Shown here one piece after another: positions 1 through 7,652 of a stretch of DNA of 64,000 nt (position 1 is its first letter; every line of letters starts with the position of its first letter). The translations under genes were made by a program, and so were the position numbers. Source of the stretch: Alistipes sp. Its GTDB lineage: Bacteria > Bacteroidota > Bacteroidia > Bacteroidales > Rikenellaceae. Where the stretch lies: the NCBI GenBank assembly GCA_022782405.1, contig JALFNK010000001.1, positions 1 to 64,000 on the forward strand, read 5' to 3'. Under the pieces are notes generated by a model that had not been told where the DNA came from, made no database searches, and saw only the letters and a program-made list of their open reading frames with translations.

Positions 1-141
1 ACTCTGTAGAGATGAAGGATTTGTTGTTTTTTGTCCATAGTGATCATGTGTTTGAACTTTGTTTCCACAAAGCTAAAACTCCTATCTCTATGGTCCCTTT
101 TTCAATGATTTTCCTGGGGGAATTTTCAATTGCTATCTACA
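1..141 (-). mobile_element. End of an IS21-family-like insertion sequence with the first codons of its transposase (partial)
   Basis: The first 141 bases are AT-rich and unlike the GC-rich sequence that follows. Read on the minus strand the segment begins TGTAGATAG at 141, a TGT terminus as in IS21-family ends, and then carries two related blocks (ATTGAAAATTCCCC, ATTGAAAAAGGGACC), like the multiple repeated end sequences of that family. A minus-strand ATG at 38-36 opens a frame reading MDKKQQILHLYR, which resembles the N terminus of IstA transposases, and runs off the left edge. The right border coincides with the point where mobC homology starts. The IS21 assignment comes from remembered family features, not a search, and only one end is visible, so target duplication cannot be checked. 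Confidence 0.55.
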
Positions 142-1333
142 GTCGAACCGCTGCAATCCCATCGACGCACGCTTCATGGACGACATCTCGGACGCCTATG
201 AAAGCGCCTACGTCACGCTTCTGAACCTCAATAAGACGTGGGTCGATAAGCAGGGCGACTTCTTCACCGATTCGGCCGTCATCCTGCTCGCGGCAATTAT
301 CTGGTACCTGAAAATCTACGACCGGGGCCGTTATTGTACCTTCCCGCACGCCATCGAGCTCCTGTGCCAGCCCCTTGAGAAGATTTTCCCGATCCTCTCG
401 TCCTATCCGGAATTGGAAAACTACCTTTCACCCTTTATGGATGCGTGGAAAAGCAATGCGCAGGACCAGTTGCAGGGGCAGGTGGCATCGGTGAAGATTC
501 CGCTTTCGCGGATGATCTCCCCGCAGCTCTACTGGGTGCTTACGGGTAACGACTTCACGCTGGATATCAACAACCCCGAAGAACCTAAAATCCTCTGCAT
601 GGGCAACAATCCCGACCGGCAGAGCATCTACGGGGCGGCGTTGGGACTCTACAATTCACGTCTTATCCGGCTTATCAATAAAAAGGGGAAATTGAAATCG
701 TCGCTCATCATCGACGAGCTTCCGACGATCTACATCCGGGGACTGGATAACCTGATCGCTACGGCCCGTTCGAACAAGGTTTCCGTCTGCCTGGGCATTC
801 AGGATTTCTCGCAACTGGAGCGCGACTACGGGGAGAAGGAGGCGAAGGTCATCATCAATACAGTCGGCAATATCTTCTCCGGGCAGGTCGTGGGCGACAC
901 GGCCCGCACCTTGTCGGAGCGCTTCGGCAAGATCGTGCAGATGCGCGAGTCGCATTCGGTCTCTAACGAGAACATTACGACTTCGACCAATACGCAGCTG
1001 GAAACGCTGATTCCGGCCTCGAAGATCTCCAACCTCACGCAGGGCATGTTCGTCGGGGCTGTGGCCGACAATTTCGATGAACCTATTCCTCAAAAGATTT
1101 TCCATGCCGAGATCGTCATCGACAACGAAAAGGTCAAGGCCGAAACCGTGGCCTATGTTCCCATCCCGGATATCTCGTCATTCATCGGCGAGGACGGTAT
1201 AGACCACATGGAGGAGATCGTCCGGGAGAACTACTATCGAGTCAAGAGCGAGATTGCGGAGATAATCGACAAGGAGATACGACGCATCGAGGCCGACCCA
1301 AATCTCGTGCAACTTTTACCCAAGAAAAAATAG
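142..1333 (+). pseudogene. mobC: MobC/TraG-type conjugation coupling protein, 5' end lost at an IS junction
   Basis: The frame encodes about 390 residues matching the C-terminal half of Bacteroides MobC/TraG coupling proteins, the hexameric ATPases that hand the relaxosome to the type IV secretion channel at the inner membrane. Recognisable stretches include LNLNKTWVDKQGDFF, MISPQLYWVLTG, NNPDRQSIYGAALGLYNSR, IIDELPTIYIRGLDN (the Walker-B-like segment) and NTVGNIFSGQVVG. Family members are about 650-700 residues, so the N-terminal membrane segments and the Walker A region are missing. Similarity extends upstream of the first ATG (176), through codons reading RCNPIDARF, to about 143, exactly where the IS-like sequence ends. 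Disruption by insertion is the simplest reading; a short product from ATG 176 would lack the nucleotide-binding P-loop. Confidence 0.8.
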
Positions 1334-1363
1334 TTATTCCAATTTTATTTTTCCTAAAAAGGT

Positions 1364-1371
1364 TATCTTTG
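1364..1371 (+). promoter_or_regulatory. -7 promoter box of the Hc1-like gene
   Basis: TATCTTTG fits the Bacteroidetes TAnnTTTG box exactly and lies 27 nt before the start codon of the histone-like gene. No clean TTTG -33 box is seen; the upstream region is a T-rich run. Confidence 0.6.
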
Positions 1372-1398
1372 CCAACCGAATTTTTTAATAGCAGAATT

Positions 1399-1572
1399 AT
1401 GAAAGAGTTAATTGAAAAAATCCAGCAGGCTTACGATGCCTTCTCCGCTGAAGCCGCACTTCAGGCCGAGAAGGGCAACAAGGCTGCCGGCACGCGGGCA
1501 CGCAAAGCCTCGCTGGAAGTTGAGAAGTTGATGAAGGAGTTCCGCAAAGAGTCGATGACCTTCCAGCAGTAG
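1399..1572 (+). CDS. Histone H1-like protein (Hc1 family)
   Basis: A 57-residue, lysine- and alanine-rich protein starting MKELIEKIQQAY. The central block EKGNKAAGTRARKASLEVEKLMKEFRK is the hallmark of the Hc1-like histone family of Bacteroidetes, small basic DNA-binding proteins thought to condense or bend DNA. The ATG at 1399 was preferred over an upstream in-frame ATG at 1369 because the latter sits on top of the promoter box. Such genes are common both on the chromosome and on ICEs of this group; here it may act in nucleoid-like compaction or silencing of the element, which is inference. It has its own promoter and is followed by a hairpin. Confidence 0.85.
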   Translation: MKELIEKIQQAYDAFSAEAALQAEKGNKAAGTRARKASLEVEKLMKEFRKESMTFQQ

Positions 1573-1600
1573 AGACGCTTTATTTCAAGCCAGCAAAGGC

Positions 1601-1648
1601 CCTGAAAGGTGTACACCATATATGGTGTGCACCTTTCTTCATTTCAGG
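1601..1648 (+). terminator. Strong hairpin after the Hc1-like gene
   Basis: AAAGGTGTACACCATA (1605-1620) pairs with TATGGTGTGCACCTTT (1621-1636) with one mismatch and no loop. An outer CCTGAAA (1601-1607) can instead pair with TTTCAGG (1642-1648). The T tract after it is weak (TTCTTC), so it may be a factor-assisted terminator or a binding palindrome rather than a classical intrinsic terminator. Confidence 0.5.
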
Positions 1649-1748
1649 GATATGTTTGGCATTCCCCCTCGGAATCATCTTTACAATGCTATTTACTGTT
1701 TCTGTAAACCTTTTGCAGGACGGGACATACCGTAATTTTTGCCTCGGT

Positions 1749-1778
1749 GCGGACTGGAGCGGACAGGGGCGGACATCA
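1749..1778 (+). promoter_or_regulatory. Operator array, left copy: three 10-bp direct repeats GCGGAC-N4
   Basis: GCGGAC occurs at 1749, 1759 and 1769, exactly one helical turn apart, with spacers TGGA and AGGG and ATCA after the last copy. The array ends 28 nt before TATCTTCG (1803-1810), a one-mismatch version of TAnnTTTG, in front of the DUF3945-DUF1896 operon. An almost identical array is found at 16476-16501 on the other strand with the same 28-nt spacing. The arrangement is that of an activator site next to a weak promoter; the regulator is unknown. Confidence 0.65.
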
Positions 1779-1802
1779 GCACCGTTCCGGATAGTACGCC
1801 TC

Positions 1803-1810
1803 TATCTTCG
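1803..1810 (+). promoter_or_regulatory. Candidate -7 box of the DUF3945-DUF1896 operon
   Basis: TATCTTCG differs from TAnnTTTG at one base and lies 38 nt before the DUF3945 start codon. No -33 TTG is seen at the usual distance; the triple repeat takes its place. Confidence 0.45.
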
Positions 1811-1848
1811 CGGCATGAACCTTTTGTTTCACTAAAAACATTTGCTTT

Positions 1849-3138
1849 ATGTCCGAAGAAAATCAGAATCAGATTGTGAACCAAGCTCCCGAGCAGGCCG
1901 ATCCCAACTACAAGGAGACGCTTTTGCTCTACAACGAGAAGAACGGCGCCGTGGAGGCCGTTTCCGAGTTCAAGCAGCAAGGCAACCAATACAAGGTCAC
2001 GACGACACAGCCGCTCACGGCCAACAAGCCTGCGTTCTACGAACTTCGCAACAGTTCAGCTGTCGCGGCCTTCATCAAGGGTTTTATGTCGCAGGAGAAC
2101 GCCAAGCCGTTTCATTTTCTGAAAGTCGCCGCCGACAAGGCCAGCGAAGTCACACAGTCGCTGCTGCGCCTTGCCGACAACCCCAAAGACCCCGAGGGCC
2201 TCAAAGCCCTCTATGACCATCGTGTCACCTCATACCAGCTCGAAAAGGTCAGGTTCGACACTCCGGATCTGAAGTTGCAGGAGCTGAAAGAGATGGGCAT
2301 CATCGTTACTCCCAAAGAACTGGATGCGATGAAGCACGGCCTTCCGTGCACGGAACTGCATGACGTGACCCTCAAGATCGGCAATATGCCCGTCGCGGGT
2401 CAGTTCGCCCTGCAGCCGTATCGGGATATGAACGGCGATGTGCAGGTCGGTCTGACGAGCGCCCTTCCGCGCCCGGAGTTCGAACGCGAAGAGTACCGGA
2501 TGATGTTCTCCACGAGCGAGAAGGAGCAGCTGTTGGCCGGGAAGACTCCCGACCGGCTGTACGAGCTTCCCAACCCGCATACGGGAGAGAAGGAGTGGTG
2601 CTTCGCCACGCTGAATCCTGCGACGAACCGCCTTGTCACCATCCCGAAACGCGATGTCCCCGAACTGCGCTACTTCAACGGCGTGCGTCTGGACGATACG
2701 CAGCAGAACGAACTGGCCTTGGGTGGCCGTGTCTTCGTCGAAGGCTGCGCCATGCGCGGCAGCGACATCACCTATTCAGGCAAGGTGGGCTTCGATGTCC
2801 TTTCGAACGAATACAAGATGACCGACTACCAATTCAGCCGTCCTTATATCTCTCCGCAGCTCGACAAGCAGCTCGACGACCGTCAGCGCACGGCCCTGTT
2901 GAGCCCCGAAGGTCTGGACTGCTCGAAGGAGAAGGAGCATCCCATTCAGGGCAAGAACGGCAGGGCGCTGAACTGTATCCTGCGTATTGACCCCCGCTCG
3001 AACGGCGTGGTCTACGATTTCTCGCAGCAGCGCCGTCAGGAGCAGCAGGAAAAGCAGGAGTCGAAGCAGGAGCAGAAAGCCGAGACAGCGCAGGAACAGA
3101 CTCCGGATCAGGGTCAGGGCCGCGGTCGCAAACGCTAA
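1849..3138 (+). CDS. DUF3945 domain protein of conjugative transposons
   Basis: A 429-residue soluble protein without signal peptide or membrane segment. It matches the DUF3945-containing proteins found in most Bacteroidetes ICEs: N-terminal part with YKETLLLYNEKNGAVEAVSEF, then two related blocks (about 140-290 and 290-380) with motifs such as TPKELDAMKHGLPC, GLDCSKEKEHPIQGKNGRALNC and ISPQLDKQLDDRQ. The C-terminal 45 residues are a low-complexity Q/E/K-rich basic tail ending GRGRKR, which could bind DNA. The molecular function is not known; a role in ICE maintenance or transfer is inferred from its constant association with mobilisation genes. It is followed after 12 nt by the DUF1896 gene, so the two are an operon, and it lies behind the left operator array. 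Confidence 0.8.
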   Translation: MSEENQNQIVNQAPEQADPNYKETLLLYNEKNGAVEAVSEFKQQGNQYKVTTTQPLTANKPAFYELRNSSAVAAFIKGFMSQENAKPFHFLKVAADKASEVTQSLLRLADNPKDPEGLKALYDHRVTSYQLEKVRFDTPDLKLQELKEMGIIVTPKELDAMKHGLPCTELHDVTLKIGNMPVAGQFALQPYRDMNGDVQVGLTSALPRPEFEREEYRMMFSTSEKEQLLAGKTPDRLYELPNPHTGEKEWCFATLNPATNRLVTIPKRDVPELRYFNGVRLDDTQQNELALGGRVFVEGCAMRGSDITYSGKVGFDVLSNEYKMTDYQFSRPYISPQLDKQLDDRQRTALLSPEGLDCSKEKEHPIQGKNGRALNCILRIDPRSNGVVYDFSQQRRQEQQEKQESKQEQKAETAQEQTPDQGQGRGRKR

Positions 3139-3150
3139 TCCGCCCGTACG

Positions 3151-3663
3151 ATGGAAACCCCCGATGAAAAATGGTTCCGGGAGCGCCTGCGGCATTTCCT
3201 CGAAGTGCGCCATCCCCCGCGTCAGTTCCACCGGGCGATGATCGAACGGCGCAGCCGCCTGGCTTTCGAAAGCTATGCACAAAGCGTTGAGTTAGGAGCC
3301 GCTAACGATTCGGCAGTCCGGATCGCTGACAAGGTGCTGTTCCGGGGCCTGCTCTTCTCGAAGTACGATACCGTCCACCTGATCCTTGCGACGGACTTTC
3401 CGGCCATCCCCGAGAACCAGCGGGAGGAGGTCGCGTTGAAGCTCACCCGCATCTGCGCCCCGATCTTCCGGGCATACGACCTGAAAGACGACTTCACCGA
3501 GCGGCCGGAGTTCCGGCAGCTCAAAGAGGAGCTCCGCACCGACATTCGCCGATGGATCGACGAGAACGGCGTCCCCGGTTACCGCAGTCCGGCACGCAAG
3601 GAGCATCCGCCCGTCCCGTATTCCCGACAACCGCAATACCGAAAACGCAACAAGCGTAAATAG
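3151..3663 (+). CDS. DUF1896 domain protein
   Basis: A 170-residue cytoplasmic protein. The core, SYAQSVELGAANDSAVRIADKVLFRGLLFSKYDTVHLIL (about 40-80), carries the DUF1896 signature (A..AYE.A...G....A...A..VLF.GL.FSKYDT), a family almost confined to Bacteroidetes conjugative elements. The last 30 residues are basic and proline-rich (ending QYRKRNKRK), suggesting nucleic-acid contact. No enzymatic function is known. The gene starts 12 nt after the DUF3945 stop, and the fimbrillin gene follows after 28 nt, so the cargo operon may be read partly from the same transcript. Confidence 0.75.
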   Translation: METPDEKWFRERLRHFLEVRHPPRQFHRAMIERRSRLAFESYAQSVELGAANDSAVRIADKVLFRGLLFSKYDTVHLILATDFPAIPENQREEVALKLTRICAPIFRAYDLKDDFTERPEFRQLKEELRTDIRRWIDENGVPGYRSPARKEHPPVPYSRQPQYRKRNKRK

Positions 3664-3691
3664 TTCATTCATTTAATTTCCTAATCACATC

Positions 3692-4723
3692 ATGAAAAAG
3701 ATTCTTTTTGCTGCGGCCGCCATGGCTGCCGCCCTGTTCGCCTCGTGCGACAAAGCCGACGAAACAACCGATCCCGCCATTCCCGAAGCTGCAAACGGAG
3801 CCCGGATCGCCATCACGCTCACTGGAGCTGACGATGCCGGCACCCGCGCGTTCTTCGACACGACGGCTAAGGCCGAGGCGTGGGAATCCGCGCTTTCGTC
3901 GCTCTCGGTCTTCGCCTTCGACAACGGCGGCGGTCTGATAATCCGCCGCGACTTCACCCCCGCGGAACTCGGTGCCAAGTCGGCGACCTTCGCCCTGCCC
4001 AAATCCGTGGCGGGCACCTCGTGCTCGTTCTACGCCGTAGCCAACTACGACGCCACGTCGGCCAAGACCCAATCGGCCCTAACTTCGCTGCTGGAGAAAT
4101 CCGCGGGCGACTATAACGGCACCTTCTCTGAAGTCACCACTGCGGCCAAACGTTCGGGCGGCTTCGTGATGTCAGGTCAGACGACGCAGGCCGTTGGAGC
4201 CGTGAACTCCACGACCAATGTCGGCATCACACTTAAACGCACCGTAGCCAAAGTCGCCCTGCAGACGACTATCGACCCTGCCTTCTCGGAGAAATACGGC
4301 GGGTCGCTGACGATCAACTCCGTGAAACTCTCCAAGGCCGCCTCGCAGTCGACGGTCATCGCCGGCACGCCGACGCCCGGCGCCATGAGCTACACCCACA
4401 CCCAGACCCCGGCATCCGCTTCGGGGAAATACAATGCGCTGTTCTACATCTTCGAAAATGCAGCTTTGGCCGCCGGGAACCGTGTGTCGTTGGAGATCGA
4501 TGCCACCTACGACATGGACGGCAGCGACACAACGACGGACGACCGTTCGGAAGTGACCTACTCCGTGGAGTTGACAGGCAAAGCCGCAGGCGATATCCAG
4601 CGCAATGGCTACTACCGTATTGCGGCCAATATCACGGGCCTCGTGGGTCAGGACTGCGTTGTGTCGGTTACCGTCGCCGACTGGGAAACTCCTGTCACGC
4701 AGACCGTAGAACTGGGGGCATAG
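3692..4723 (+). CDS. FimA/Mfa-type fimbrillin (type V pilus subunit), lipoprotein precursor
   Basis: A 343-residue secreted lipoprotein with lipobox LFAS-C19. The N-terminal domain (ARIAITLTGADDAGTRA, LSSLSVFAFDNGG, SCSFYAVANY) and the C-terminal strand (NGYYRIAANITGL, then VTVADWETPVTQTVELGA) are typical of Bacteroidales fimbrillins. In this family the lipidated precursor is exported to the outer membrane, a protease removes the N-terminal strand after an Arg (here Arg in GTRAFF or later is a candidate), and the C-terminal strand of one subunit fills the groove of the next. It heads a five-gene block (fimbrillin, two large tip-like proteins, DUF3575, DUF3868/OmpA) and is therefore the likely shaft subunit. 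The 74-nt gap to the next gene suggests co-transcription. Confidence 0.8.
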   Translation: MKKILFAAAAMAAALFASCDKADETTDPAIPEAANGARIAITLTGADDAGTRAFFDTTAKAEAWESALSSLSVFAFDNGGGLIIRRDFTPAELGAKSATFALPKSVAGTSCSFYAVANYDATSAKTQSALTSLLEKSAGDYNGTFSEVTTAAKRSGGFVMSGQTTQAVGAVNSTTNVGITLKRTVAKVALQTTIDPAFSEKYGGSLTINSVKLSKAASQSTVIAGTPTPGAMSYTHTQTPASASGKYNALFYIFENAALAAGNRVSLEIDATYDMDGSDTTTDDRSEVTYSVELTGKAAGDIQRNGYYRIAANITGLVGQDCVVSVTVADWETPVTQTVELGA

Positions 4724-4797
4724 CCCCGTCATTATCGAGCTGCTCTCGCCCGCAGGACGGGAGCGGCTTTTTCCTGTCATCCCAATTCCATTCGACA

Positions 4798-7617
4798 ATG
4801 AAACATTCGATTTTACTTCCGCTGCTTGCCGCCGCGAGCCTCTGCGCCTGCCAGCGTGAGGATACGCAGCAGCCGTCGGCTCCGCCGACGACGGTCACGG
4901 TGGAATTGCAGGTACATCCCGAAGCCGTGCGGACAATCACCCGTGCAACGGACGAGACGACGATCCGCGACGTGAATTTCTACCTCTTCGGCGCGGACGA
5001 CACACCCTGCCTCCACTCCTACGGACAGAACTCGATCCTGCGCTTCAAGTGCCTTCCGGGGGACTATACACTCTATGTCGTTGCCAACATCCACGCCGAT
5101 ATGGGGGCACTTACCCCGTTGCAGCTCGCGGCTTATGCCGTACCCTACAAAGAACGTCCCGCGGACCTTCCGATGGCGGGTCGGCAGCAGGTGCGGATCA
5201 CCGCGGGGAACGGCACCGTCACGCTTCCAGCCATCGAGGTCCGGCGCCGTGCAGCCAGAATCGGTTACACCGTTGCTGTCGGTAAAGAGGTGCCGGACAT
5301 CCGTTTGGTGTCGGTGTGCTTCTGCAACCTCCCGCGCCGCAGTCCTCTCTTCGGAAATGGTACGCCCCCGGCCGCAGCCGCCGACTACCGCACGGGCTAT
5401 TATGCCGATATTCCCCTCTCTGCGGCTGCCCGCTATTCGGGTACGGCGTATCTTCCCGAGAACCTGCAGGGCGAAGTGGCGTCCATCGTCTCACAACAAG
5501 ACAAGAACCGCGACAACGCTCCGGAGCATGCCACCTACCTGCTCCTGCGTGCCGTGCGGGGCAGTAAGGTGTTGGACTATACGGTATATCTGGGAGAAAA
5601 CAACACGTCGAACTTCGACGTGCGCGGCAACACCTCGCATACGCTCGACATCACCATTCTGGGCGATAACGAAGTCGATACGCGCGTTCACGGCTATACG
5701 CTCTCGGTGTGGGACGATCTGGAGGAGGACGCCTGCGGCGGTTACTGCCCCGTAGACCCGCAGCGGTCGCTTTACATCGCTGTCGAGGGAAACAAAGACG
5801 GGATCGCGCTGTCGGGAGAGGTGGAGATTACCGGGGGCGATACCGCGTGCGTGGAGTTTCACCGCATCGGTTCGGGCAGCTATTTCGATTTCGAGGTCTG
5901 GAAACTCCAAGGCGAGAGTTCTTACGAGATGTCCTATTTCCCGGAGATCGTAATGCAGGACAACGACCTGCTATGTTATACCGTGACCATATGGGACGAA
6001 TACGGCTACGGGCAGAGCTACGACTTTTCCCACCGCTACGCCAACGAGGTGAAAGCCTATGTGAAATACGGCACGGTCGAGAACGGGCAGGGCAGCGTAA
6101 CGGCCACTGGGGCTCTGGCCTCGGAGCAGATCGGCTCGACACAGAATCTTCGGGTCATGTGCTCCGAAAAAGGTTGCACCCTGACGGCTGCGCCGGCCGC
6201 GGGGTATCGCTTTGCCGGGTGGTATGCAGACTATAAGTTTACAAGGCTGCTCTCCGAAAGACAATCCTATACTTATGTCCCGACTTGGTTCAGCGCCAGC
6301 GTCTACGCCAAGTTCGAGCGTGATCCCAGCGAGGTTTATATCGGTACGAGCAGCGTAGAGGAGGTCTGCTTCGCATCCGACCGAGGTTACGGCATCGAGG
6401 ATATCGAGACCTTCGTCGTGCCCTACGGCAGCCGCTGCACGATTTCGGTCGGTGACGATCTTTTCTTCGAGGGTTTCTATGACGGCTGGAACCGCGAGAC
6501 AGCCACACGGCTCACGGCACAAACCTCCTATACGTTCACGGCGACCGAAGACCGTAACATCGTCCCGCACTACCTGCGGGTGCAGAACCTCTCGGCTGCG
6601 GGTACGGCCAACTGCTATATCGCCCCGAAGGCCGGCGCGGCGTACAGCTTCAACGCCCGGACGATGGGCAACGGCCGCATGACGACGGGCATCACGCCGC
6701 GCACGCTCTACGGCTCGCGTGCCGAGGTGCTGTGGGAAAGCAGCGCCTATGCCGGGAGTGTCCGGGGTGCAGTCATCGCCGCGGCGGAGTACCGGGACGG
6801 GCAGATCCGCTTCAGAACCGGAACAGAGGCGGGCAATGCCTTGATCGGATTGTTCGACAGCAATGACAACTGCATCTGGTCGTGGCATATCTGGGTGACG
6901 GCGTATGATCCGGCGGCTTCGGCGCAGACCTATACCGGAGGTGCCGTATTCATGGACCGCAACCTCGGAGCTGCAAGCATAACCGATCCTGGACTCTATT
7001 ACCAATGGGGCCGCAAAGAGCCGTTCGGAGCATCCTATACCCGGGTGACATATCACGAAGACCATCCCTACGACATCACCGACCCGATGATGGGCTACGG
7101 AGAGATGACGCTGGCGTACTCGATCGCCCATCCGTGGACGTTCATGTGCGGCGTAGCGATGAACGACGACCGCTACGAGGATACCTCGGACTGGCTTGCG
7201 TCGCAAAACCCCAACCTCTGGGGCAATGCCAGCTCCGCGACGGCACTTGCGGATGCGGGTTCGAAATCCATCTACGACCCTTGCCCTCCGGGGTGGCGGG
7301 TGCCGGATCGGCGGACCTTCGCGGAAGCCGCGATAAGCAAGAACACGGGCGGCCTCTCCGATGCCTGCTATTCCATGCGTATCAATACCTCCGGGATGTG
7401 CGCCAACTATTCGCGCGGCGGCTACCTGATGGACGGTACGCAGTATAACCCCGACAAGGCGGCGCTGGTCTGGACGAATGCCCCGGCGCAGTATCAGACC
7501 GGGGTGAACTACTACAAGCACTATTCCACGGCGCTGAAAATATACCCGGCGGCCGTCGAGCCGCTCGCACGCATCTCGCGCGATATGGCGCTGCCCGTAA
7601 GGTGTGTCCGGGAATAA
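4798..7617 (+). CDS. Large fimbrial tip/anchor-like lipoprotein (DUF4906-like, InlB-type repeats), copy 1
   Basis: 939 residues with lipobox LCA-C18. The N-terminal third resembles FimB/Mfa2-type minor fimbrial proteins and DUF4906 (TTIRDVNFYLFGADD, LPGDYTLYVVANI, YTVYLGENNTSNFDVRGN). About 415-505 is an InlB B-repeat-like unit (YGTVENGQGSVTATG, GCTLTAAPAAGYRFAGWY) followed by a more diverged second unit. The last ~340 residues carry a module common in Bacteroides surface proteins (GTANCYIAPKAG, IWSWHIWV, GAVFMDRNLGAA, YYQWGRKEPF, IYDPCPPGWRVPD, LPVRCVRE). It is most likely a surface-exposed adhesin at the fimbrial tip. It is paralogous along most of its length to the next gene, 35 nt downstream, and lacks one inserted segment found there and vice versa. 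The tip role is inference from position and domain layout. Confidence 0.7.
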   Translation: MKHSILLPLLAAASLCACQREDTQQPSAPPTTVTVELQVHPEAVRTITRATDETTIRDVNFYLFGADDTPCLHSYGQNSILRFKCLPGDYTLYVVANIHADMGALTPLQLAAYAVPYKERPADLPMAGRQQVRITAGNGTVTLPAIEVRRRAARIGYTVAVGKEVPDIRLVSVCFCNLPRRSPLFGNGTPPAAAADYRTGYYADIPLSAAARYSGTAYLPENLQGEVASIVSQQDKNRDNAPEHATYLLLRAVRGSKVLDYTVYLGENNTSNFDVRGNTSHTLDITILGDNEVDTRVHGYTLSVWDDLEEDACGGYCPVDPQRSLYIAVEGNKDGIALSGEVEITGGDTACVEFHRIGSGSYFDFEVWKLQGESSYEMSYFPEIVMQDNDLLCYTVTIWDEYGYGQSYDFSHRYANEVKAYVKYGTVENGQGSVTATGALASEQIGSTQNLRVMCSEKGCTLTAAPAAGYRFAGWYADYKFTRLLSERQSYTYVPTWFSASVYAKFERDPSEVYIGTSSVEEVCFASDRGYGIEDIETFVVPYGSRCTISVGDDLFFEGFYDGWNRETATRLTAQTSYTFTATEDRNIVPHYLRVQNLSAAGTANCYIAPKAGAAYSFNARTMGNGRMTTGITPRTLYGSRAEVLWESSAYAGSVRGAVIAAAEYRDGQIRFRTGTEAGNALIGLFDSNDNCIWSWHIWVTAYDPAASAQTYTGGAVFMDRNLGAASITDPGLYYQWGRKEPFGASYTRVTYHEDHPYDITDPMMGYGEMTLAYSIAHPWTFMCGVAMNDDRYEDTSDWLASQNPNLWGNASSATALADAGSKSIYDPCPPGWRVPDRRTFAEAAISKNTGGLSDACYSMRINTSGMCANYSRGGYLMDGTQYNPDKAALVWTNAPAQYQTGVNYYKHYSTALKIYPAAVEPLARISRDMALPVRCVRE

Positions 7618-7652
7618 GCATCTTTCGAACCTTTAATTAATACAGCCGACTT

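Noticed and set aside
5971..7521. 516-codon minus-strand frame opposite the first large fimbrial gene
   Set aside because: Arg-rich, no recognisable domain, fully covered by a well-supported gene on the plus strand.
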